DNA of 14,570 nt from an uncultured Collinsella sp. (GTDB lineage Bacteria > Actinomycetota > Coriobacteriia > Coriobacteriales > Coriobacteriaceae), in contig CALBBA010000140.1 of the NCBI GenBank assembly GCA_937926755.1, positions 1 to 14,570 of the forward strand. The letters run 5' to 3'. Both the position numbers and the translations under genes were made by a program. The notes below the pieces were generated by a model, which was not told the origin of the DNA, did no database searches, and saw only the letters and a list, made by a program, of their open reading frames with translations. Positions 6,636 through 12,649 of the stretch are shown piece after piece. Every line of letters begins with the position of its first letter. The stretch's first letter is position 1.

Positions 6636-7622
6636 ATGCCGATTAATGATCCCGAGAAGTCGGAGAATATGCGCAAGTCCATCCGCGTGTATTCCGGTTC
6701 CTCCAACCGTCCCCTCGCTCAGAAGATTGCTGAGTACCTTGGGGTCGAGCTTTCGGGCCTTACGCTAAAGCAGTTCGCCAACGGTGAGATTTACGCCCGC
6801 TACGACGAGACCGTCCGCGGCGCCGACGTCTTCCTGATTCAGTCCGTGGCCGGCGGCAACGTCAACGACATGCTCATGGAGCTGCTCATCGCCACCGACG
6901 CTGCCAAGCGCGCATCCGCCCGCTCCATCACCGCCGTTATCACCCACTACGGCTATGCCCGCCAGGACCGCAAGGCCGGCCCGCGCGAGCCCATCACCGC
7001 TCGCCTCGTCGCCAACCTGCTCGAGCGCGCCGGCGTCAACCGCATCATCACCCTCGACCTGCACCAGGGTCAGATCCAGGGCTTCTTCGATATCCCGGTT
7101 AACCACCTGTCCGCGCTGCCGCTGTTTGGCCAGTACTACAACGACATGCACTTCGACACCGAGAACCTGGTTGTCGTCTCCCCCGATGTGGGCCGCGCCA
7201 AGGCTGCCAAGAAGCTGTCCGACATGCTCGGCTGCGATCTGGCCATCGCCCACAAGGGCCGCCCGCGCCACAACGCCGCCGAGGTCATGGGCATCATCGG
7301 TGACATCAAGGGCAAGACCTGCATCATCAACGACGACATGATCGACACCGCTGGCACCCTGTGCGCCAACGTCAAGGAGCTCAAGGCTATGGGCGCTGGC
7401 GACATCTACGTGTGCGCCACCCACGGCATCTTCTCCGGTCCGGCTATCGAGCGTCTGAACGACGCCCCGATCGTCGAGTGCGTCGTCACCGACGCCATTC
7501 CCGTCGAGGTCGGCGGCAAGATCAAGACCATCTCGGTCGCCGAGGAGTTCGCTCAGGCCATCTCCGCCGTTTACCACGAGGAGCCCGTCTCCACGCTCGT
7601 CGGCGGCGACTTCGCGCTGTAG
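6636..7622 (+). CDS. prs: Ribose-phosphate pyrophosphokinase (PRPP synthetase)
   Basis: Prs transfers pyrophosphate from ATP to ribose-5-phosphate, giving PRPP for purine, pyrimidine, histidine, tryptophan and NAD synthesis. The 328 residues fit the class I bacterial enzyme. Hallmarks are FANGEIYARYDETVRG (47-62), THYGYARQDRK (103-113), the signature DLHQGQIQGFFDIP (141-154), the catalytic flexible-loop region HKGRPRHN (206-213) and the PRPP-binding loop NDDMIDTAGTL (232-242). The ATG at 6636 follows AAAGGAGAAGGG at good spacing; the N-terminal dozen residues are an extension ahead of the first conserved strand (IRVYSG). The order glmU-prs-pth is common in bacteria. Codon choice is strongly optimised. 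A very long hairpin follows the stop codon. Confidence 0.98.
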   Translation: MPINDPEKSENMRKSIRVYSGSSNRPLAQKIAEYLGVELSGLTLKQFANGEIYARYDETVRGADVFLIQSVAGGNVNDMLMELLIATDAAKRASARSITAVITHYGYARQDRKAGPREPITARLVANLLERAGVNRIITLDLHQGQIQGFFDIPVNHLSALPLFGQYYNDMHFDTENLVVVSPDVGRAKAAKKLSDMLGCDLAIAHKGRPRHNAAEVMGIIGDIKGKTCIINDDMIDTAGTLCANVKELKAMGAGDIYVCATHGIFSGPAIERLNDAPIVECVVTDAIPVEVGGKIKTISVAEEFAQAISAVYHEEPVSTLVGGDFAL

Positions 7623-7650
7623 TCGCATCGTCCTTGCAACCCGGCGCATC

Positions 7651-7728
7651 GCCGCCGGAACAGAAGAAACCCCCGCGCTCCCCCTTGCTTCGCAAAGGTC
7701 GCGCGGGGGTTTCTTCTGTTCCGGCGGC
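7651..7728. terminator. 28-bp perfect inverted repeat after prs, probable bidirectional terminator
   Basis: The 28 bases at 7651-7678 are exactly complementary to 7701-7728 (outer ends GCCGCCGGAACAG / CTGTTCCGGCGGC, inner ends CCCCCGCGC / GCGCGGGGG). The loop is 22 bases and carries a small internal hairpin around TTGCTTCGCAA. The inner GGGGGTTTCTTCTGTT resembles a stem followed by a U-rich tract, so a shorter terminator hairpin is nested inside the longer palindrome. It lies 28 bases after the prs stop codon. No gene on the opposite strand needs terminating here, so the extra arm length is unexplained. Confidence 0.75.
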
Positions 7729-7845
7729 TCGCTCTGCCGCGGCCGTGCTTTTGTCTGGTGGGATTTCGCTGAAACGAAGTCTCGCCTTCGGCGGGCGTGG
7801 TAGCCTTTGTCGTTGATTGAACTATTTACGTAACGGAGGACAAAC

Positions 7846-8475
7846 ATGGCAGCTGCACAGCCGCTCAAGATTCGCATGGTTGCCGGGCTTGGCAACCCGG
7901 GCGAGGAATATGCCGAGACCCGCCACAACGCCGGCTTTAAGGCAATCGACGAGCTGGCCCGTCAGGCCGGCGTCACGTACTGGAAAAACCAGGCCGGTGC
8001 CGAGGTCGCGCTCATCAACATCAACGATGCCGAGGAAGAGGGTGGCAAGCGCCAGATTGTACTGGTCAAGCCGCAGTCGTACATGAACACCTCGGGTGGC
8101 CCCATCTCCAAGCTCTGCCGCGAGTACAAGATCAAGGCCGAGGAGCTGCTCGTGATTCACGACGAGCTCGACATTCCCGCCGGCGACGTCCGCGTTAAGG
8201 TGGGCGGCGGCCACGCCGGTCACAACGGCCTGCGCTCCATCATCGACAAGATGGGCAGCCGCGACTTCAGCCGCATCCGCACCGGCATCGGCAACCCTCC
8301 CGGCAAGATGGCCGTCGCCGACTACGTTCTTAAGCAGCTGCGCGCCCGCGAGGCCGAGGATTTCCAGGACACCTGCGCCCGCGCGGCCGACGCCGCCGGC
8401 CTGGCGATCGTGCACGGCGTGGTCTATGCCCGCGACCATGTCAACGGCGCCGCCTCCGCCAACGGCAAGCACTAA
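7846..8475 (+). CDS. pth: Peptidyl-tRNA hydrolase
   Basis: Pth cleaves the ester bond of peptidyl-tRNAs that drop off ribosomes and so recycles tRNA; it is essential in most bacteria. The 209 residues carry all family marks: VAGLGNPGEEYAETRHNAG (12-30) with catalytic His27 and Asn17, VKPQSYMNTSG (74-84), and IHDELDIPAGDVRVKVGGG (104-122) followed by HAGHNGLRSI (123-132). The last 12 or so residues (AASANGKH end) look like a disordered tail. The ATG at 7846 is preceded by GGAGGACAAAC, the same ribosome-site sequence that precedes the sir2 start at 481. No clear promoter was found in the 117 bases after the prs hairpin, so either a weak promoter or read-through must drive it. Confidence 0.98.
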   Translation: MAAAQPLKIRMVAGLGNPGEEYAETRHNAGFKAIDELARQAGVTYWKNQAGAEVALININDAEEEGGKRQIVLVKPQSYMNTSGGPISKLCREYKIKAEELLVIHDELDIPAGDVRVKVGGGHAGHNGLRSIIDKMGSRDFSRIRTGIGNPPGKMAVADYVLKQLRAREAEDFQDTCARAADAAGLAIVHGVVYARDHVNGAASANGKH

Positions 8476-8488
8476 AACCTATCATTTA

Positions 8489-8665
8489 GGGACAGGTTTA
8501 TTTTGGCAGCGTTTATCTGCGAAAACGCCGCAACGGCCGCATCGCAATAAACGCTGCCCCGCCATACATACGTAGCATCCCAAAGGGGGCCGACCTCATT
8601 GCAACCCGAGGCTGGCCCCTTTGCCGTTTTACCCGATAAAGCTGACCAAAATAAACCTCTCCCCC
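8489..8665. repeat. Composite nested palindromic element after pth
   Basis: This occupies most of the 373-base gene-free stretch 8476-8848. The outer arms AGGTTTATTTTGG (8494-8506) and CCAAAATAAACCT (8646-8658) are perfect 13-bp inverted repeats. Inside are two separate hairpins: GGCAGCGTTTAT (8505-8516) with ATAAACGCTGCC (8547-8558), and 8581-8597 with 8608-8623. The unit starts with GGGAC and ends with CCTCTCCCCC, the same ends as the repeat at 1451-1490. I saw no open frame or promoter inside that looks real. It is probably a dispersed non-coding repeat. Confidence 0.65.
8581..8630 (+). terminator. Terminator-like hairpin after pth
   Basis: CAAAGGGGGCCGACCTC (8581-8597) pairs with GAGGCTGGCCCCTTTG (8608-8623), with one bulge and one 2-base mismatch; TTGCCGTTTT follows. 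The stem is strong and the T tract is imperfect. It sits inside the larger palindromic element, so the termination role is an inference. Confidence 0.6.
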
Positions 8666-8737
8666 TTTGGTGGGCCGAAGTGGATAAACCCCGCTCCCAA
8701 CCGCCGAAGACACACGTAAGTGACATGTCCATGAGGG

Positions 8738-8848
8738 TATAATTTGCACCGTATGTCTGCACAACGCCTGTGCGCGTACGGTTTTATTCGGGCTACCGTC
8801 CATTTCCGTGGAGGCACGGTTCGGCAGCCCTAACAAGAGAGGGGTTCT
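8738..8848 (+). promoter_or_regulatory. nfnAB promoter (-10) and structured leader
   Basis: TATAAT at 8738-8743 is a perfect -10 box; the -35 region is weak. The leader of about 100 bases holds hairpin A (ACCGTA 8748-8753 with TACGGT 8777-8782, inner GCACA 8759-8763 with TGTGC 8769-8773, then TTTTATT) and hairpin B (GGGCTACCGT 8790-8799 with ACGGT 8816-8820 and AGCCC 8826-8830). Hairpin A resembles a terminator. ACGGT of hairpin A can instead pair with ACCGT of hairpin B. The ribosome site AGAGGGG (8838-8844) lies just after hairpin B. The expected start of transcription, near 8750, may cut into the first ACCGTA segment, which weakens the attenuator idea. Confidence 0.5.
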
Positions 8849-9688
8849 ATGTATAAGATCCTGGAGAAGACGCAGTTCTCGGAGAAGGTGTTCAAGTTCC
8901 GCATCGAGGCGCCTGCAATCGCCAAGCATGCGCACGCTGGACAGTTCCTCATGGTTCGCGCCAACGAGACGGGCGAGCGCGTCCCGTTTACCCTGGCCGG
9001 CTGGAACGGTGACGAGGGCTGGGTCGAGTTCATCTTCATGGTGATCGGCAAGACCACCGAGATGCTTTCCACCTACGAGGCCGGCGAGTCGCTGCGCGAC
9101 GTCGTGGGCCCGCTGGGAGTTCCCACCGAGATGGCCGAGGGCCCCTGCGCCGTCATCGGCGGCGGCGTCGGCCTGGCAATTGCCTTCCCGGTCGCCAAGC
9201 ACCTGGTCGAGACCGGCCACGAGGTTCACGCCATCATGGGCGCCCGCACCAAGGACCTCCTGCTCATGGAGGACCAGTTCCGCGAGCTCCTCGACGAGGA
9301 CCACATCCACATCACCACCGACGACGGTTCCTACGGCGAGCAGGGCGTTGTCACCGCTCCGCTGGAGCGTCTGCTGCAGGACAAGGCCGTGAGCCAGGTC
9401 TTCTGCGTCGGCCCCGTTCCGATGATGAAGTTCTCGACCCTCACCGCCCAGAAGTACGACACCCCCATCACCGCGTCGCTCAACCCCATCATGGTTGACG
9501 GCACCGGTATGTGCGGCTGCTGCCGCGTCGAGGTGGGCGGCGTGACCAAGTTCGCTTGCGTCGACGGCCCCGACTTCGATGCCACCCTGGTCGACTGGGA
9601 TGACCTTCGTGCCCGCCAGGCCGCTTACCGTTCCGAAGAGGGCGCGTCCCTCAAGGCCTATGAGGAAAAGAGCTGCGCATGCCACTAG
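8849..9688 (+). CDS. nfnA: NfnA-type ferredoxin:NADP oxidoreductase, FAD/[2Fe-2S] subunit
   Basis: NfnA belongs to the ferredoxin-NADP reductase / PyrK-like group. In Nfn enzymes it binds FAD, NAD(H) and a [2Fe-2S] cluster, and with NfnB it couples NADPH oxidation to reduction of both ferredoxin and NAD+, or the reverse, in the cytoplasm. The 279 residues fit. The FAD domain includes RVPFTLAGW (44-52), an RxxF/YT-type flavin motif. The nucleotide domain starts at AVIGGGVGLAIAFPVAK (101-117) and includes CVGPVPMM (186-193). The cluster region is VDGTGMCGCC (216-225) plus FACVDGPDFD (235-244). Cys222, Cys225 and Cys237 with Asp217 would be the ligands by analogy to NfnA; Cys224 is an extra neighbour. 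The ATG at 8849 follows AGAGGGG. The gene overlaps nfnB by 10 bases. PyrK alone is less likely, since nfnB follows and no pyrD is present. Confidence 0.9.
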   Translation: MYKILEKTQFSEKVFKFRIEAPAIAKHAHAGQFLMVRANETGERVPFTLAGWNGDEGWVEFIFMVIGKTTEMLSTYEAGESLRDVVGPLGVPTEMAEGPCAVIGGGVGLAIAFPVAKHLVETGHEVHAIMGARTKDLLLMEDQFRELLDEDHIHITTDDGSYGEQGVVTAPLERLLQDKAVSQVFCVGPVPMMKFSTLTAQKYDTPITASLNPIMVDGTGMCGCCRVEVGGVTKFACVDGPDFDATLVDWDDLRARQAAYRSEEGASLKAYEEKSCACH

Positions 9689-11088
9689 TTAACGGTCGTT
9701 TCGTTGCCGATATGAAGTCGCCCCGCACCCCCGATAACGAGGAGCCGGCTGCCGAGCGCGCCTGCGACTTCCGCCCCGTCGACAAGGGCTTCACCGAGGA
9801 GATGGCGCTGGCCGAGGCCGAGCGCTGCCTCAACTGCAAGAAGCCGTTCTGTGTTGAGGGCTGCCCCGTCAACATCAACATCCCCCGCTTTATCGAGCAG
9901 ATCCGCGCGAAGGACTTCGGCGGCGCCCTCGATACCATCCGCGAGGACTCCATGCTTCCCGCCATCTGCGGCCGCGTCTGCCCGCAGGAGAACCAGTGCG
10001 AGGGTAAGTGCATCCGCGGTAAGAAGTCCGAGCCCGTGGCCATCGGCCAGCTCGAGCGCTTCCTGGGTGACCGCCCCGAGCTCGCCTCCACGCCCAAGAT
10101 GGCTCCCAAGAACGGCAAGAAGGTCGCCGTCGTCGGCTCCGGCCCGTCCGGCATCACCTGCGCCGGCGAGCTCGCCCGCAACGGCTTTGACGTCACCGTT
10201 TTTGAGGCCTTCTTCACCGGCGGCGGCGTGCTGGTCTACGGCATCCCCGAGTTCCGTCTGCCCAAGGCAGTCGTCAAGCGCGAGATTGACGGCCTGGAGG
10301 ACATGGGCGTCAAGTTTGAGTACAACTCCGTCGTGGGCAACATGGCCACGGCCGAGGAGCTGTTCGAGCAGGGCTTCGACGCCATCTACGTGGCGACCGG
10401 CGCTGGCCTGCCCAAGTTCCTCAACGTCCCCGGCGAGAACCTGCCCAACGTCTTCTTCGCGAACGAGTACCTCACCCGCGTAAACCTGATGAAGGCCAAC
10501 AAGTTCCCCGAGTACGACACCCCCACCAAGCACGGCAAGAACGTCGTCGTCTTTGGTGGCGGCAACGTGGCTATGGACGCCGTCCGTACCGCCAAGCGTC
10601 TGGGCGCCGAGCACGCCATCATCGCCTACCGTCGTACCGAGGACGAGATGCCCTGCCGTCGCGCCGAGCTGCACCATGCCAAGGCCGAGGGCGTCGAGGT
10701 TCTGCCGCTCGTCTCCCCGCTCGAGTTTGTCGCTGGCGAGGACGGCTCCGTGTGCGCCGTCAAGGTCCAGAAGATGGAGCTCGGCGAGCCCGACGAGTCC
10801 GGTCGTCGTCGCCCGGTGCCCATCGAGGGCGCCATCGAGGAGATTCCCTGCGACGTCGCGATCTCGGCTATCGGCACCAACGCCAACCCCTTCGCAAAGA
10901 AGATCGGCGGCAAGATGGAGCTCAACAAGTGGGGCTACATCGTCGCTGACGAGGAGACCGGCCAGACCACCGATCCCCGCATCTGGGCCGGCGGCGACAT
11001 CGTCACCGGTGCCGCTACGGTCATTCTGGCGATGGGCGCCGGCAAGAAGGCCGCCGCTTCCATCACCAAGAGCTTGCTGGGCGAGTAA
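9679..11088 (+). CDS. nfnB: NfnB-type NADP-dependent flavoprotein (glutamate synthase small-subunit-like)
   Basis: This 469-residue protein resembles GltD, but with NfnA beside it and no large glutamate synthase subunit it is best read as NfnB, the bifurcating FAD subunit that binds NADP(H) and passes electrons through two [4Fe-4S] clusters to ferredoxin. Two cysteine groups are visible: CLNCKKPFCVEGCPV (Cys50, 53, 58, 62) and CGRVCPQENQCEGKC (Cys97, 101, 107, 111). The FAD-binding glycine motif VVGSGPSGI is at 151-159, the NADP-site motif VFGGGNVAMDAVRTAKRLG at 291-309, and the closing flavin motif WAGGDIVTGAATVILAMG at 436-453. The ATG at 9679 lies within the end of nfnA (10-base overlap), pointing to coupled translation and a one-to-one complex. 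Many annotation pipelines call such genes gltA or gltD. Two terminator-like hairpins follow. Confidence 0.9.
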   Translation: MPLVNGRFVADMKSPRTPDNEEPAAERACDFRPVDKGFTEEMALAEAERCLNCKKPFCVEGCPVNINIPRFIEQIRAKDFGGALDTIREDSMLPAICGRVCPQENQCEGKCIRGKKSEPVAIGQLERFLGDRPELASTPKMAPKNGKKVAVVGSGPSGITCAGELARNGFDVTVFEAFFTGGGVLVYGIPEFRLPKAVVKREIDGLEDMGVKFEYNSVVGNMATAEELFEQGFDAIYVATGAGLPKFLNVPGENLPNVFFANEYLTRVNLMKANKFPEYDTPTKHGKNVVVFGGGNVAMDAVRTAKRLGAEHAIIAYRRTEDEMPCRRAELHHAKAEGVEVLPLVSPLEFVAGEDGSVCAVKVQKMELGEPDESGRRRPVPIEGAIEEIPCDVAISAIGTNANPFAKKIGGKMELNKWGYIVADEETGQTTDPRIWAGGDIVTGAATVILAMGAGKKAAASITKSLLGE

Positions 11089-11116
11089 TCACCTACAGCG
11101 CTAGCCATCAAACGGC

Positions 11117-11155
11117 AAAGTCCCCGTCGAGCACACGCCCGGCGGGGACTTTTTC
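11117..11155 (+). terminator. Rho-independent terminator after nfnB
   Basis: AAAGTCCCCG (11117-11126) pairs exactly with CGGGGACTTT (11143-11152), and the T run continues to 11154. It begins 28 bases after the nfnB stop codon. On the minus strand the trailing sequence is only CTTTGCC, so termination there would be weaker. Confidence 0.88.
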
Positions 11156-11171
11156 TATGTCGGCCGACCGA

Positions 11172-11206
11172 CCGCCACAAAGGGGCGGCGCCTTTGTGGC
11201 GGTTTT
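11172..11206. terminator. Second hairpin in the nfnB / cytidylate kinase-like convergent spacer
   Basis: CCGCCACAAAGG (11172-11183) and CCTTTGTGGCGG (11191-11202) are a perfect 12-bp inverted repeat with a 7-base loop, followed by TTTT on the plus strand. ACCGACC / GGTCGGT (11167-11173 and 11207-11213) overlap or extend it. It begins directly after the stop codon of the minus-strand kinase-like gene. It may serve as that gene's terminator although it lacks a T tract on that strand, or as a back-up for nfnAB. Confidence 0.65.
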
Positions 11207-11212
11207 GGTCGG

Positions 11213-11836
11213 TTAGCCTTCGAGTTGGGCCACCTTGTAGCGGTAGGCTGCGGCGATAACGTCTTTGCAGCCCTCGCGACCCAGCTTGGCGCGGTTGACG
11301 ACGATGTCCTTACCGCTCGTCATCTTCCACTTTCCGGCGCTGTAGCGCTTATAGAACGCCTCGCGCGCCTTCTGCTGCTGCTTGACCAGCTTGGCGCCCT
11401 TCTTTTTGTTAAGGCCGCGCTTCTTGCGCACGATCTCGACGCGGTCCTCAAAGGGTGCGGTCACCAACACGGCAATGTGGTTGGGATTGTTACGCAGCAG
11501 GTAATCGGACAGACGGCCTTCGATAATGCAGCTCTCGGTCTCGCCCAGATCCAAAATCACCTGGCTCATCTTTTGGAACAACTTGTCCGAGTACGAACGT
11601 GCATCGTAGCGGTCGGGCAGAAACGCCATATTCTCCACGGCCAGGCGCTCGTCGTAGGCAGCCATCTTGTCGAGCGACTCGCCCGCGCGCAGCGACGCGC
11701 GCACCAGCAGCTCGTTATCGTACAGCGGAATCCCCAACTCGTCGGCAAGCATGCGACCAATCTCGTGGCCCTCGGCGCCAAAGTCGCGCGCGATGGTAAT
11801 GACCACAAGATTCTTCTTATTCTCCAGATCGCTCAT
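11213..11836 (-). CDS. Cytidylate kinase-like family protein
   Basis: The 207-residue protein matches the cytidylate kinase-like family, P-loop kinases related to Cmk whose substrate is mostly not established. VITIARDFGAEGHEIGRMLA (12-31) replaces the classical GxxGxGK[ST] P-loop, as is typical for this family (IxREfGSgGreIgrxLA). PLYDNELL (37-44) follows, then SCIIEGRLSDYLL (102-114) and the basic lid-like stretch RKKRGLNKKKGAKLVKQQQK (137-156). The ATG at 11836 is preceded by AAAGGA at suitable spacing. It stands alone between nfnB (convergent) and the amino-acid transporter operon (same strand, 171 bases upstream, with a long palindrome between). Whether it phosphorylates CMP is not shown by the sequence. 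Confidence 0.85.
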   Translation of the reverse strand: MSDLENKKNLVVITIARDFGAEGHEIGRMLADELGIPLYDNELLVRASLRAGESLDKMAAYDERLAVENMAFLPDRYDARSYSDKLFQKMSQVILDLGETESCIIEGRLSDYLLRNNPNHIAVLVTAPFEDRVEIVRKKRGLNKKKGAKLVKQQQKAREAFYKRYSAGKWKMTSGKDIVVNRAKLGREGCKDVIAAAYRYKVAQLEG

Positions 11837-11901
11837 CGCGATTCCTTTCTAACAAATGAAAAATAGGCGATTCCTGATTCCCATTTTGTCACTTACGACC
11901 G

Positions 11902-12007
11902 TCCTGGTTTCCCAAGTGCGGCAGATTGCCCCGAAAGAGGAGCGCCGCGTACTAAATGTACGCAAGTGACGATTGAGGGGCAAGGTGCCGTGCTTGGGGA
12001 AGCAGGA
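11902..12007. repeat. 106-bp imperfect palindrome with a GCGTAC/GTACGC core hairpin
   Basis: The 31 bases at 11902-11932 and 11977-12007 are inverted copies, 25 of 31 matching (outer TCCTG/CAGGA, then CCCAAG/CTTGGG, CGGCA/TGCCG, TTGCCCC/GGGGCAA). Between them GCGTAC TAAAT GTACGC (11947-11963) makes a small perfect hairpin. The unit ends directly at the stop codon of the permease gene at 12008. It may protect or end that operon's transcript, but no T tract is present and the architecture is that of a REP/MITE-type unit. Confidence 0.7.
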
Positions 12008-12646
12008 CTATGCGGCTACGATACGACGTTGATACGCTCGGACCAGCAGCGAGATACCAAAGTTGAGCACAAAGTACATCGCAAACACCAGGCCGTAGAG
12101 CATAAGCACCTGCGACAGGTCGATCGCATGGGCCATCACGACGTTTGCCGTGTACATGAGCTCGGCCACGTTAATGCCCGAAAGATACGAGCTGTCCTTA
12201 ATGACGGTCGTGCACTGGCTAAACAGCGCCGGAATGATCGTCTTAAACGTCTGAGGCAGAATGATATAGCGCATGGTGGCAAAGAAACCGAAGCCCTGGC
12301 TCTGCGCTGCCTCAAACTGGCCGCGCGGAATCGAGTTGAGGCCGCCGCGCACAATCTCGGCCATAACAGCGCTAGTAAACAGCGTAAAGGCGATGGTCGA
12401 AATCACAATGTCCAAACCCTGCACCGTAAAGTAGATAAACAGAATCCACAGCAGGTTCGGCGTGCAACGGAACAACTCGATATAGGCGCTCACCAAAATA
12501 CGGAATGGGCGGGGCGCATAGCTTTTAACGAGCGCCAGCACCGTGCCAAAGATGAGCGAGAAAAAGATCGACAGCGCCGAGATCTCGATGGTCTTAACAA
12601 AGCCGCCCCAAATGTAGAGCAGGTTGGTCGCGTTGAAGATTTCCAT
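12008..12646 (-). CDS. Polar amino-acid ABC transporter permease (HisMQ/GlnP type), second of two
   Basis: This is an inner-membrane channel subunit of a type I amino-acid importer, probably forming a heterodimer with the neighbouring permease. The 212 residues have about five hydrophobic segments (about 20-40, 52-75, 80-98, 135-150 and 178-205). The EAA loop that docks on the ATPase is FEAAQSQGFGFFATMRYIILPQTF (111-134), with the typical ...G.........LP ending. The EL.R.TP.L motif (57-65) is also standard. The ATG at 12646 lies three bases after the upstream stop codon, and its ribosome site AGGAGG (12660-12655, minus strand) lies inside the end of the upstream permease gene. A long palindrome follows the stop codon directly. 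Confidence 0.93.
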   Translation of the reverse strand: MEIFNATNLLYIWGGFVKTIEISALSIFFSLIFGTVLALVKSYAPRPFRILVSAYIELFRCTPNLLWILFIYFTVQGLDIVISTIAFTLFTSAVMAEIVRGGLNSIPRGQFEAAQSQGFGFFATMRYIILPQTFKTIIPALFSQCTTVIKDSSYLSGINVAELMYTANVVMAHAIDLSQVLMLYGLVFAMYFVLNFGISLLVRAYQRRIVAA

Positions 12647-12649
12647 GCG

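Noticed and set aside
6765..7928. 387-residue minus-strand open frame opposite prs
   Set aside because: It runs through the 28-bp palindrome and into pth, has low complexity and no start signal; prs has full family motifs.
8513..9685. 390-residue minus-strand open frame opposite nfnA and the leader
   Set aside because: It is an antisense shadow of nfnA; the product has no recognisable domain and runs through the palindromic element.
9679..11088. Glutamate synthase small subunit (GltD) as the function
   Set aside because: No large subunit is adjacent, and the overlap with an NfnA-type partner favours NfnB. The label GltD would mislead on pathway.
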